From NCBI GenBank assembly GCA_030144725.1, contig JASKMD010000026.1, positions 9,328,100 to 9,392,099 of the forward strand: 64,000 bases of DNA. Reading direction: 5' to 3'. Positions 22,221-32,355 of this stretch are shown here, piece by piece. The translations under genes and the position numbers were made by a program. Numbering within the stretch: the first letter of the stretch is position 1; each line of letters starts with the position of its first letter. Source of the stretch: Haematococcus lacustris (taxonomy: Eukaryota > Chlorophyta > Chlorophyceae > Chlamydomonadales > Haematococcaceae). The notes under the pieces were generated by a model that was not told where the DNA came from, made no database searches, and saw nothing but the letters and a program-made list of their open reading frames with translations.

Positions 22221-24431
22221 ATGAACCCCAATGATAGGTGGAGCGACGCGGCGTCTCTTGAGACGGCCGGGATGCTGAACGCGGTTAGCTACTGCGTCAG
22301 CACTATGCCGGGTAAGCCCAGATGGTCAGCGATGATCAAAGCAATTGTTATCCTGATGATGTTACAGCTGACATATTGCTGCAACCCGAACCAAGGCCAC
22401 AATAGCTCTGCGCACACATCCACCCGCATAGCTCGCTGCCCAAATAGCCTTCCACAGGGAGAACATTTCTGGACTGGACGTAACAGCCGCCGAAACCCGA
22501 TGTGGCAGCCAGAAAACAAGCGCTCGCAGCCTTGCTTAGCTATACAGCACTGCGCCCCACAAAACCCCATACAGCGACAAGAGACTAGGCCTGCTCTGCC
22601 ACAGCCGTGCATTACCACACTCTGCCCTGAGCCGACGTATGCCTACAGACACCACAAACCATCGCCAAAGGGAAACACCCTGCGGACCACCCTGATGGGA
22701 AACACCCTGACGGATTGCTATGAACTGCCAAAGGGAAACACCCTGCGGACCACCCCGAAGGGAAACACCCTGACGGATTGCTATGAACTGCCAAAGGGAA
22801 CACCCCTGCGGCCCCCCCCGATGGGCACACCCCTGACGGACTGCTACGAACTGCCAAAGGGAACACCCCTGCGGCCCCCCCCGATGGGAATACCCCTAAG
22901 GAACAGCTCTGCTCAGGCAACCCTAGGGCCTGACTCAACTATTGACATTCAAGTATGTGATGCACAACCAATCCTACACATGTTACCCTTGCTATGCGCA
23001 GAAATGAACTACTGGCCTGCCACGATACAGCCCCATGCCCAAAGCCCCACGATGAAGGCCGGTGAGGCAGGCGGAGCACAGCCAGCCCACTGCATGCCAG
23101 CAGCGCACGCCCCAGCCACGCACGACATGCTTGCCATGACGCTGCCCCGTGCCCAATGCCCCACCATGCAGGCCGGTGAGGCTGGCGGAGCACAGCCAGC
23201 CCACTGCATGCCAGCAGCGCACGCCCCAGCCACGCACGACATGCTTGCCATGACGCTGCCCCGTGCCCAATGCCCCACCATGCAGGCCGGTGAGGCTGTC
23301 GGAGCACAGCCAGCCCACTGCATGCCAGAAGCGCACGCCCCAGCCACGCACGACATGCTTGCCATGACGCAGCCCCGTGCCCAATGCCCCACCATGCAGG
23401 CCGGTGAGGCTGGCGGAGCACAGCCAGCCCACTGCATGCCAGAAGCGCACGCCCCAGCCACGCACGGCATGCTTGCCATGACGCAGCCCCGTGCCCAATG
23501 CCCCACCATGCAGGCCGGTGAGGCTGGCGGAGCACAGCCAGCCCACTGCATGCCAGCAGCGCACGCCCCAGCCACGCACGGCATGCTTGCCATGACGCAG
23601 CCCCGTGCCCAATGCCCCACCATGCAGACCGGTGAGGCTGGCGGAGCACAGCCAGCCCACTGCATGCCAGCAGCGCACGCCCCAGCCACGCACGACATGC
23701 TTGCCATGACGCTGCCCCGTGCCCAATGCCCCACCATGCAGGCCGGTGAGGCTGTCGGAGCACAGCCAGCCCACTGCATGCCAGAAGCGCACGCCCCAGC
23801 CACGCACGACATGCTTGCCATGACGCAGCCCCGTGCCCAATGCCCCACCATGCAGGCCGGTGAGGCTGGCGGAGCACAGCCAGCCCACTGCATGCCAGAA
23901 GCGCACGCCCCAGCCACGCACGACATGCTTGCCATGACGCAGCCCCGTATTCAATACCCCACCATGCAGGCCCGCGAGGCACGCGGAGCCCACCATGTAC
24001 CAGCAGAGCACGCTCCAGCCATACACGCTGGCACCATGCCGCCCTATGAAGCACAGCCAGCCAAGGAGCAGACAGGGATGCTCCATTCATGCATGCTGAT
24101 GGATACCAGCAGAGACGTTGGTACGATTGCTGACAAGACCTACAAGACACTTGTCCCATGTAAGGATGCCCTCCATGACATCAAACAAACCTACTTGCAA
24201 TGGAAGGGCATGCATTGCATATTCATAGCCTTCAGTAGCCTGTGCATGGTGGTGGATTCATCACCATGCAACACTTCACCTCACTCCGATAATCTCTCAG
24301 TCCATCTCTCAGACCATCTCTCAGTCCCAAAACTGCTTTCGAAGGCATTGCAAAAGGCTGCAAAGATGGAGAGCCATCTCCACTACATCGGCCTTCGTCA
24401 ATTTCCTTTACATAGACGGGACTATCGATAG
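22221..24431 (+). CDS. LINE-A ORF1, tandem-repeat protein
   Basis: 736 residues from ATG 22221, 93 bp inside the LINE 5' end. Near the N-terminus a hydrophobic segment (MIKAIVILMMLQLTYCC, residues about 39-55) resembles a signal or anchor sequence. Two repeat arrays follow: YELPKG-x-x-L-R... units of about 20 residues (roughly 22660-22900), then eight or nine copies of a 38-residue unit containing CPTMQAGEAGGAQPAHCMP (about 23010-23960). The position matches LINE ORF1 proteins, which usually bind RNA, but no RRM, zinc knuckle or coiled coil is visible. ORF1 and the ORF2 frame overlap by about 200 nt, with ORF2 in the +1 frame. Confidence 0.7.
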   Translation: MNPNDRWSDAASLETAGMLNAVSYCVSTMPGKPRWSAMIKAIVILMMLQLTYCCNPNQGHNSSAHTSTRIARCPNSLPQGEHFWTGRNSRRNPMWQPENKRSQPCLAIQHCAPQNPIQRQETRPALPQPCITTLCPEPTYAYRHHKPSPKGNTLRTTLMGNTLTDCYELPKGNTLRTTPKGNTLTDCYELPKGTPLRPPPMGTPLTDCYELPKGTPLRPPPMGIPLRNSSAQATLGPDSTIDIQVCDAQPILHMLPLLCAEMNYWPATIQPHAQSPTMKAGEAGGAQPAHCMPAAHAPATHDMLAMTLPRAQCPTMQAGEAGGAQPAHCMPAAHAPATHDMLAMTLPRAQCPTMQAGEAVGAQPAHCMPEAHAPATHDMLAMTQPRAQCPTMQAGEAGGAQPAHCMPEAHAPATHGMLAMTQPRAQCPTMQAGEAGGAQPAHCMPAAHAPATHGMLAMTQPRAQCPTMQTGEAGGAQPAHCMPAAHAPATHDMLAMTLPRAQCPTMQAGEAVGAQPAHCMPEAHAPATHDMLAMTQPRAQCPTMQAGEAGGAQPAHCMPEAHAPATHDMLAMTQPRIQYPTMQAREARGAHHVPAEHAPAIHAGTMPPYEAQPAKEQTGMLHSCMLMDTSRDVGTIADKTYKTLVPCKDALHDIKQTYLQWKGMHCIFIAFSSLCMVVDSSPCNTSPHSDNLSVHLSDHLSVPKLLSKALQKAAKMESHLHYIGLRQFPLHRRDYR

Positions 24432-24556
24432 ACACACCGCCATACTCAACCTCACAGTCTGCATGCACACCTGGATTACACAAGGCCACTACACTGTGAC
24501 GGGAGGCAAGTCCTCAGTAATCGTTCATCACTACAACACCACTCTTCAACGCCACA
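24229..24556 (+). CDS. LINE-A ORF2, N-terminal segment before element E
   Basis: Frame open from just after a TAG at 24226 to the element E junction. It aligns with the start of LINE-B ORF2 (shared I-D-G-T and N-T-T-L-Q landmarks). There is no ATG in this frame between 24229 and 24463, which lies inside the conserved region, so ORF2 may be reached from ORF1 by frameshifting or re-initiation, or the start codon has been lost. Confidence 0.6.
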
Positions 24557-26391
24557 GGTCACCCCCGCCATTGGCCCCGCAATTCACTTTTTGGCACCGT
24601 CTTTGATCCGCTGCATGTAATTCTTCCACCATTGGGCTCTACATCTCACAACGGTGTCGCTAGCAGGTTAGGCCCTCTTTTGTCGATTGTACTGCACTGT
24701 CTCGACGACATGATTAGCTTCGCAATGCCATTCTCTATCTGTTTATATGCGTGTCGCAACAGGAGAGATGAATTGGTGGCCGGAGGCATTTCCGCGCCGA
24801 GCAGCCTTTGCTGCCGTCGGACTGGCAAGTCGCGATTACTTCCCAGGCAAGCACGGGGTGCTATTTCTTAGTGCGTTTTGCATACAATGTCAACACATCA
24901 ACCAAATCTGCTGACCTCCACAGGTGCTTGGCAGTTGTGAGGATCAGCATCAAACCCACAGCAGCCCAAGGGTCTTCCAAGCAGGAGTGCAGCAAGGGAA
25001 TCAGCTCTTGAAAACAGTGAGCAAGAGGTGAGTAAGGTTGTAATTTACCTCACCTTGTCTAGGTCAGTTTGATGTTCACGCGCACACTTGCGCAACGCAT
25101 GACAGGCATGAACAGCTGAGGGTAACACACAACTGTCATGAGCCTTAGTTTCGAACTATTTCTTCTTTTTTCCAACCATGTTTTGTGGTGTGTGCCCCAA
25201 GACCTTGTCTTTGTGATTGTGTGTGCAGGATGCCAATAAATCACCCCCATCTCCATCACCGAGCAAGGCAGCAGCGGCGTAGAGCAGCAGCCAACAAGGA
25301 GGTAGCAAGGAGTCAGCAAGGCATGACATGGAGCTGGACGTTGTTGTTGTGTTGTGTTGTGTGTTGTTGTGTTGTGTCACCTTGTTGTTAGGGTACCCCC
25401 CCCCTCCCCCCTTAAATCTAGCCCAGCCCGGCCCACCCCAGCCCAGCCCAGCCTAGCCTAGCCTAGCCTAGCCCAGCCCAGCCCACCCCAGCCCAGCCCA
25501 CCCCAGCCCAGCCTAGCCTAGCCCAGCCCACCCCAGCCCAGCCTAGCTTAGCCCGCCCAGCCCAGCCCAGCCCAGCCTGATTTGGTACCATGGGGCATAG
25601 GCAGCAAGGCAAAGTGCTTAGCAGTCCCGTGGTGAGTGTTAGCTATGGCAAGGAGGTGCGACCAGTCCTTGCTTGTTGTGCACATAGCATAGGTGGTGTG
25701 TGAGGCATGAGTCATTGTGTTGTGGTGTGTTGTTGAGGTGGTGGTGTTGATGTGTACGAGTGGAGGTGTTGTGGTGTGGTGTTGCCACCTTTTTACATCA
25801 ATGCATGTGCTTGGCATCAGCGATACATGTCTTCTGTAGTGGTGTTGCAAGGCGTTTGAGCATCGATACATGTATTTCTGTAATGATTTTGCGTGACATG
25901 TGCCTGCTGAAGTTGAGGAAGAGGGTTGAGGCACCACGGCACATGTAACACTGAAAGCCAGAGCCATCCCGAGCCATCCCAACAACATATTGCCAAGTGA
26001 TGATGTGGCGCTGTCATAAGGCAGCTTACATTTGCATAGAGTCATGCCGCAACGTCAGTGAGGTAAGGGGTGCCAGCTGGCTGACTTGTGCGCATATTCA
26101 CGAATTATATGCTCCATGCACTGACATGCAAACAGGCGTACTGCACTTGTGCCCTTGGCTTACGGCGTGCGCAGAAGGATTGGCAGCCTCGCCTTATGAT
26201 GTGCGTGAGTCTTTTAGAAGCGGAAAGCACAGGTCAGGTTTGGGCGGGCGCCGATCTGAGCTAGTGTTTTGCGGACGGTGGGTGCCGCATACACCTGTTA
26301 CACCCGACTGCGTCAAAACTTTGTCGCGAGCTACACGGAGATTCGCGCCCCAGACCGTCTCACATTTGCGGGGCCAATGGCGGGGGTGACC
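24557..26391. mobile_element. element E: 1,835-bp DNA transposon with 26-bp TIRs
   Basis: GGTCACCCCCGCCATTGGCC begins a 26-bp TIR at 24557-24582; the exact reverse complement ends at 26391 (26366-26391). The duplication CACA flanks both ends (24553-24556, 26392-26395). It lies in LINE-A ORF2. No transposase is evident; internal frames are short, so it is probably non-autonomous. The 4-bp duplication with a GGTCAC terminus does not let me name the superfamily. It contains the CCCAG/CCTAG array and GT-rich stretches (25340-25380, 25690-25790). Confidence 0.88.
25420..25577. repeat. degenerate AGCCC/AGCCT pentamer array
   Basis: Mixed AGCCC, AGCCT and CACCC units for about 160 bp, preceded by a C/T tract. 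On the other strand the main unit is GGGCT, the same pentamer as the pure array at 20505, but here it has decayed. Confidence 0.85.
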
Positions 26392-26395
26392 CACA

Positions 26396-29300
26396 CTATT
26401 TACAGAATCACCATCTTAGATAAACAACGACGCCCTACCAACGTCATCCCCATGGACCACCTTAAGACCGCCATCCAATGGCTGGGCATTTTGAGCACGA
26501 GCTACTGCGCCATGGCGATCACATACATTGCATGGCTCCTACTTGCATGCGGGGACGTTGAAGCCAACCCGGGACCCAACACACACTACGTCCAGCAAGT
26601 GGGTAGCAGCACATGCCAAGCCGACTCCCTTAACAATATCGCGGGACGGAAATGGGTCAGCATCGACGATATCGACACCTTCTACGCACAAAGGCTCACG
26701 CAGCTCAACACACCGGACGAACTGAAAGCCTGGCAGATGGCAAGAGGCGCAGGAGGCTACGACGATGGAGTAATAGACCTGTACCTCACATCTAAGTACG
26801 GCCTGATGGCGACAAGCGTCGCCGACCTCAGGCGACCCCAAGACTGGACTAAACACAACCTCAATAGTCTAGCACAGCGCCACGAAACGACTGCATTCCT
26901 ATGCAAAAGACTGGGCCACAGCATGGCCATGACAAGCCTCAATGGGAAATGGTCACTCAAGGACTCCCTAGACCCAGCACCCACTCCCTTGGCACGCATC
27001 GCAATGTCAACAAAGCAAACGCACCACCAGCTCTTCATCATCACCCCCACCCACACAACCCGTACGAGTGCACAGTTAGCACTCTGCCATACCAAGAAGA
27101 TAAATCACATCATCAGCCATACCAACCACAACACTAGCCCACCCGTACCCATCTATATGGAAGCACAACACAAATGTTTCTGCTTGGTACACGCCATCAA
27201 CATGGCCATGGGGAGACCACTGATCAACCCACATGATGTCCTCACACACTGCAGCCACCTGGCCACCCACCTTCAAGACCTAGCTAGCAGAGCCAGGGGG
27301 GAAAACAAGCACATACCCCTGCCCGACCGTACCCCACACATATACGATCAGGATGGAAACTTCAACATCCACTCCATGAACCACTACCTTTATCACAACT
27401 ACAAGACCCTACACCTGGCAACGCAGGAGCTGCCCCATGACAACATCACTAGGGCAACGCTAAATACCCTCATGGGCAATGAGGACAATCACATCAGCAA
27501 CGCAGCCATTCTCATCAACAGGAACCATGCGACTACCCTTAGGTACCTAGACAACACCTGGTACTGGCTGGACTCACAAGCTACACACGCTAGACGGCTG
27601 CTGACCACAGCAGACTGGAAGGAGCTGCAAGGAGGGCTAATCCTACTCAAGCAAGGCATGCAACATAAGAATCTCATCGAACCCATCTTCTGGTTAGCAG
27701 ACCCATTGGAGCAAGCCACCACGACACAGCTAGAGCAACACTACCAAAGACCGGACCCCATAGACCTGAGCGGCCACGACGACCAACCACCAGCAATACC
27801 ACCTCCAGCAGCGACACCACCTTCCCTCGCCACGAGCAACAACGATCTTAAACGCAAAAATACCTCTGCAGAGGCAGACCCGCCGACCCGGTCGCGACAC
27901 CGCGAAGCTGCCACCACGAAGGAGGACGCAGCCACACCTCCCCCCCCAACACGAAACGAGAAGCCAAGCACCAAGACAGGCCCTAAGAAACCACGATCGA
28001 AGAAAGGAGCCAGAAACACCAGCCACAGCAAAGAGGGGCACACGCAAACGCGCATGTCAAGGTACCTAACCACCACCCAGGCTGCACCCACTGCCACCAC
28101 ATCCAGCCCGTCAGTCCCATGCCCAACCACAGAGGCCCCCCCCAATATCCCCACACAAGCTCACCAGACCCCCAGCAGACAACACCTGACGCTCACAACT
28201 CTTAACGTCCGGGGCCTCTACCGGGCTAGAAGGGACGTCGCCCACCTCATCCACCACCACCACCCCGACATCCTGATCTTGACAGAGACGAAGACACAAC
28301 ACAAGAAAGACACACCGGGATGGCTGAGAGTAGCCACCCAGGACTACACACTGCACCGACACGGTGGCCACAGTGAAGTCCTCATTGGCATCAAGCATGA
28401 CCTAGCCATTCAGACGCAAGCCACCCTAGCACCACCAAGCACGGAGGCGGAAGTAAACTCCAGATGCGTCATCCTGACTCTTAGCCAGCACCACAGCGAC
28501 AACCTCACCATCGTAGCAACGTACTGGCCATCGGGCTGCAACGAAGACGCGCTCCCACTGCGGGAGAAGATGCAGCAACACATACGCACAGCCACAAGAC
28601 ACCTGCCCGGCTCCCTCATTCTCGCCGGTGACTTGAATGCCACGATGAAAACAGAAGACCGCTCCGAACACACTGAATACACCCAGGACCGCATGATGAG
28701 GGAGTTTGCCACAGAGATGCGCCTGCCCGAAGCCGACCCCGGCGACCGGGCCTGGACCTACCAACAACCACACTGCAACAGCCGCATCGACGCCATTCTG
28801 ACGCGCGACGCACGACCAGGCCCCGAGCATCGCACCAACGTAGACACACGCACATATCTCAGCGACCACAGACCACTCACTGCCACACTGACTACAGCCA
28901 GATTGGGCATACACCTGGCACAAACACAACAGCCCCAAAACCAAAAGCACACTGTTCTTACCACACCCATCAACAACAGCGACAGGGAAGCCTTCCGCCT
29001 AGCCGTGCAACAACCCAGCTCAGGCGCACCACAACTGCACGCACAACTGGCAGCCTACCTGTCACCTCTCTTTACGGAAGCCACAGCCTTCTTGGCGAAC
29101 CTGGACAAGGCCAACCCACACCAACCCAAACGCCTGACGCAGCTAGCAGGCCTCCACCCAAGGCAAGCTGTAGACATGGCAGCCACCATGCTCACAACCC
29201 TTTTGGAAACATGCAGGACGACCGCCATGAAGACTTGCACAACAAAGACACTGACTAGAGGGGGCCAACACTACCAACGCAGGACCATGTGCGGAATCAG

Positions 29301-30202
29301 ATCGGCGCTAGGCAAGAAGCTCAAGACCACTAGAGATCTCAGCCGGCAGGCTAGGCAACTATTCAAACAGAATGGCGCCCACCCAACGATCGAGGAGCTC
29401 ATCCCAGATACAGACACAAGCAACACAGCGATCAGGGAGGCGGTGCTAGCACGTCAAGACGACGACCCAACCGACAACCACGTGCAAGCCGCACTAGCTA
29501 AGCTGACAAACACCTACCGCGACCAAATCCACCAGCTGGACGATGACGACTCCGCACTCGCCATCGCACAGGCCCGGCTCCGAATGCAACAACTAATAAG
29601 CACCCAGCCCAAAAAAGCCAACAAATATATTCTACGCCCATCCCGCACGAGCCACAAAGGCCTGCAAGCGCTCACAGACCCCGCCACCAGAAGAATTTGT
29701 ACCGCCCCGGCCGACCTTAACCGGATTATCACCGCCGCCTACGGGCAGAAGCTATCACCCCCAACGCCCAAAACCGGCCACTACACAGACACACAGACAA
29801 GAAACTATCCCTGGGCCCGAGCCAAAGCGGACGACCCCTTTACACTACATACCTGCAAAAACATTCACTGGATGCACACAGCCATCATGGACAAAGCTAG
29901 CTTCCAAGAATGCCTCAGCAGGCTGGCAGGAGGCAAAGCCCCAGGACCAGATGGCATCGAGAACGAGATCATCAAGATGTTGCCATGGGAGATGAGGGAC
30001 ACCATCCACCAACTGTTCATCATCATGTGGGCCACTGGCTGCACACCCACAGCATGGAAAACCAGTGACACCTGCCTACTCTACAAGGACAAGGGCCAGG
30101 AAACAGACCTCAACGCCTACAGACCGGTAGGACTGGCCAACACCATCTACAAGCTATGGACCAGCCTCATTACCAAGACACTCTATGAGTACGCCGAGGC
30201 CA
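26396..30202 (+). CDS. LINE-A ORF2, central segment: 2A-like site, protease, APE, start of RT
   Basis: About 1,269 codons open without interruption. Order: a hydrophobic run then the D-V-E-A-N-P-G-P site at 26554; a first, partly degenerate Josephin-like domain (STCQADSLNNIAG, later HSMAMTSLNGKWSLKDS); a second one (CFCLVHAINMAMG, HATTLRYLDNTWYWLDSQ); a Pro/Thr/Lys-rich linker (27760-28170); an AP-endonuclease domain (LTTLNVRGL, LTETKT, ATYWPSG, AGDLNAT, SRIDAIL, LSDHRPL; 28185-28900); and the start of the reverse transcriptase (GGKAPGPDGIENEIIKMLPW, YRPVGLANT). It ends at the CACTA insertion after the EYAEA codons. Confidence 0.9.
26554..26577 (+). other. 2A-like ribosome-skipping motif in LINE-A ORF2
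   Basis: Codons for D-V-E-A-N-P-G-P, preceded by the hydrophobic stretch IAWLLLACG. This matches the D-x-E-x-N-P-G-P consensus, at which ribosomes fail to form the last Gly-Pro bond and continue. The same site, at the same place between the hydrophobic N-terminus and the protease, is kept in LINE-B with different surrounding residues. Confidence 0.85.
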
Positions 30203-30220
30203 CACTCACGATAAATAAGG
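30203..30220 (+). repeat. left terminal inverted repeat of the CACTA-like element
   Basis: CACTCACGATAAATAAGG. Looser inverted similarity to the right end continues inward, for example AAGTCTTA and a GTTGCGA motif within about 150 bp on both sides. Confidence 0.92.
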
Positions 30221-30379
30221 CCGACGCGAGGGCCTTTTTTGCATCGGAAGGACTTTCTGCTCCGATAGAACGATAGAGCGTTGAGTTTAAGGGGGACCTC
30301 GCTATTGAATGAAGTCTTAACTCGCAGCGGTTGCGAAGATACATCGATCCGCGCGCGAGGTACCCCCCCCTATTTGGGA

Positions 30380-31263
30380 ATCTGCACAGATGTTGGTTAA
30401 GTGAGCCCGGAATCTGTGCAGATGCATGTCGATGCCCTATGGACATACGACATCTGCACAGATGCATCCCTCGACATCTGCACAGATGTCGACAATGTCG
30501 ACATCTGCACAGATACATCCCTCGACATCTGCACAGCTGTCGACACAGTCGACATCTGTGCAGATGCATCCCTCGACATCTGCACAGCCGTCGACACAGT
30601 CAACATCTGCACAGCCATGCATCCCTCGACATCTGCACAGCTGTCGACACAGTCGACATCTGCACAGATGCATTCCTCGACATCTGCACAGCTGCTGACA
30701 CAGTCGACATCTGCACAGATGCATCCCTCGACATCTGCACAGCCGTCGACACAGTCAACATCTGCACAGCCATGCATCCCTCGACATCTGCACAGCTGTC
30801 GTCACACTCGACATCTGCACAGATGCATCCCTCGACATCTGCACAGCTGTTGACACAGTCGACATCTGCACAGATGCATCCCTCGACATCTGCACAGCCG
30901 TCGACACAAACGACATCTGCACAGATGCATCCCTCGACATCTGCACAGCTGTCGACACAGTCGACATCTGCACAGATGCATCCCTCGACATCTGCACAGC
31001 TGTTGACACAGTCGACATCTGCACAGATGCATCCCTCGACATCTGCACAGCTGTCGACAACAACGACATCTGCACAGCCAAGCATCCCTCGACATCTGCA
31101 CAGCTGTCGTCACACCCGACATCTGCACAGATGCATTCCTCGACATCTGCACAGCTGTCGACACAGTCGACATCTGCACAGCCAAGCATCCCTCGACATC
31201 TGCACAGCTGCATACACTGTCGACATCTGCACAGCTAAGCATCCCTCGACATCTGCACAGATG
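30380..31263. repeat. left subterminal array of CATCTGCACAGATG-type motifs
   Basis: Over 880 bp the core CATCTG-CA-CAGATG or its half CATCTGCACAG recurs about every 25 bp, organised mostly in 51-bp units (GATGCATCCCTCGACATCTG...CTGTCGACACAGTCGACATC...). The 51-bp period is a multiple of three, so long meaningless frames (STSAQ repeats) are open on both strands. The position 160 bp inside the TIR matches subterminal transposase-binding arrays of CACTA elements. Confidence 0.93.
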
Positions 31264-31350
31264 ACATTTCTGTTATATAGCATGCCTTGCATTTCAGTAT
31301 AGGCTTGCACCTTTGCTGAATATATGCTGTGTACATGATATCTATTGACT

Positions 31351-32007
31351 ATGTCGACATCAGGCGCGAGTTCATCCGTGGCAACCACTGTCGACTTGCA
31401 CCAACTGGCTCAGCATCATCAAACCGTCGCCACTCCCGTACAGCCTGTGCGCGAGCCTCCTCCTCGACACGCAGTTTCACCATGTGATACGTCGTCACCC
31501 ACTGAATTGCAGCAGTACTTGGACCAACACTGTATGCCTCGCAGCCTGCTAGTCCAACTACGGCTACAACGCACCCACGACTACTTGGAGCAGCAAATGC
31601 AGCTGTTGGTCGTCAATTCTCTTACATCGCTCTTGCCGCTATTGGTCTTGACCACCTGGTTACTCCACCTGGTGACCTTCACCGTCTTCGCAGTCAGCCT
31701 CGTTATGCGTATGAGTGGAGAAGCTCATCTACTACCACACCTTCCTGTGCCACCTACACAGCCACTGGAGGCTGCCTTTGAACTGGACGAGGTTGACATG
31801 GTCCCTGCCACCCAACCATACCCTGATGTCCTTCCTACATCACCCATGGCATCGCACGGTGATGGAGCGAATGGATTGGATGACCTGGCCACTCCTTCCT
31901 TGCTGGGTGATTGGCCAGTGATGATTATGGATTCTCAGGAGCAAGGATGCCTTGATGATGCCAATGTACTTCAACATGACTCACCTACCAAGAAGTCCCG
32001 GCGATAG
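31351..32007 (+). CDS. small unknown cargo gene
   Basis: 218 residues from ATG 31351 (MSTSGASSSVATTVDLHQLA), starting 87 bp after the left array. There is one hydrophobic stretch (SLTSLLPLLVLTTWLLHLVT, about residues 89-108, continuing FAVSLVM) that could be a membrane segment, an acidic C-terminal part, and a basic end KKSRR. No family is recognised. A hidden intron around the hydrophobic stretch is possible, which would remove it. Confidence 0.45.
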   Translation: MSTSGASSSVATTVDLHQLAQHHQTVATPVQPVREPPPRHAVSPCDTSSPTELQQYLDQHCMPRSLLVQLRLQRTHDYLEQQMQLLVVNSLTSLLPLLVLTTWLLHLVTFTVFAVSLVMRMSGEAHLLPHLPVPPTQPLEAAFELDEVDMVPATQPYPDVLPTSPMASHGDGANGLDDLATPSLLGDWPVMIMDSQEQGCLDDANVLQHDSPTKKSRR

Positions 32008-32355
32008 GATCACGATAAGCCATGGACAATAGTTCAGGAAGATGGTGCTAATTGTGCATCGCATGTGCTGAGATATGGGTCTTACATTTGTGGTGCTTGT
32101 GCTCCATCGTCCTTGATGTAAGAGATGGTGATAACCAATGTCAGGGTGTCAATGGTGTCTTGCTACTCATTCACTCAATCTCATGTCGCCTTGAAACCAG
32201 CTGTGACCGTTGAAACAATTGTCATGGTACTCATTGCACCATGATTCTTATGTGACAAACAAACCAGCTGTTCATGCATCCATTGTGTCGTGCATGCCAG
32301 GCCTGTACTATGTTGTCGCATATGGGATCATGATTGTGCAGCCGCCTGATATAAT
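32008..32355. other. intergenic, no gene seen
   Basis: About 350 bp between a plus-strand and a minus-strand gene, probably the two 3' ends. No repeat or motif stands out; a CCCCCCCCCC tract lies just inside the next gene at 32403. Confidence 0.5.

Noticed and set aside
22939..24159. Minus-strand frames of 300-406 codons over LINE-A ORF1 (and 44406-45557 over LINE-B ORF1)
   Set aside because: Shadows of the 114-bp tandem repeats of ORF1; the plus strand has the conserved position and start.
26269..26391. ORF2 start upstream of 26396
   Set aside because: This stretch belongs to the right end of element E; the frame is open by chance and the true upstream coding part is at 24229-24556.
30331..31302. 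Long STSAQ/HLHSC-type frames over the left array (and similar ones at 58876-59820)
   Set aside because: The repeat period is a multiple of three, so frames stay open on both strands; composition is that of the motif array, not of a protein.
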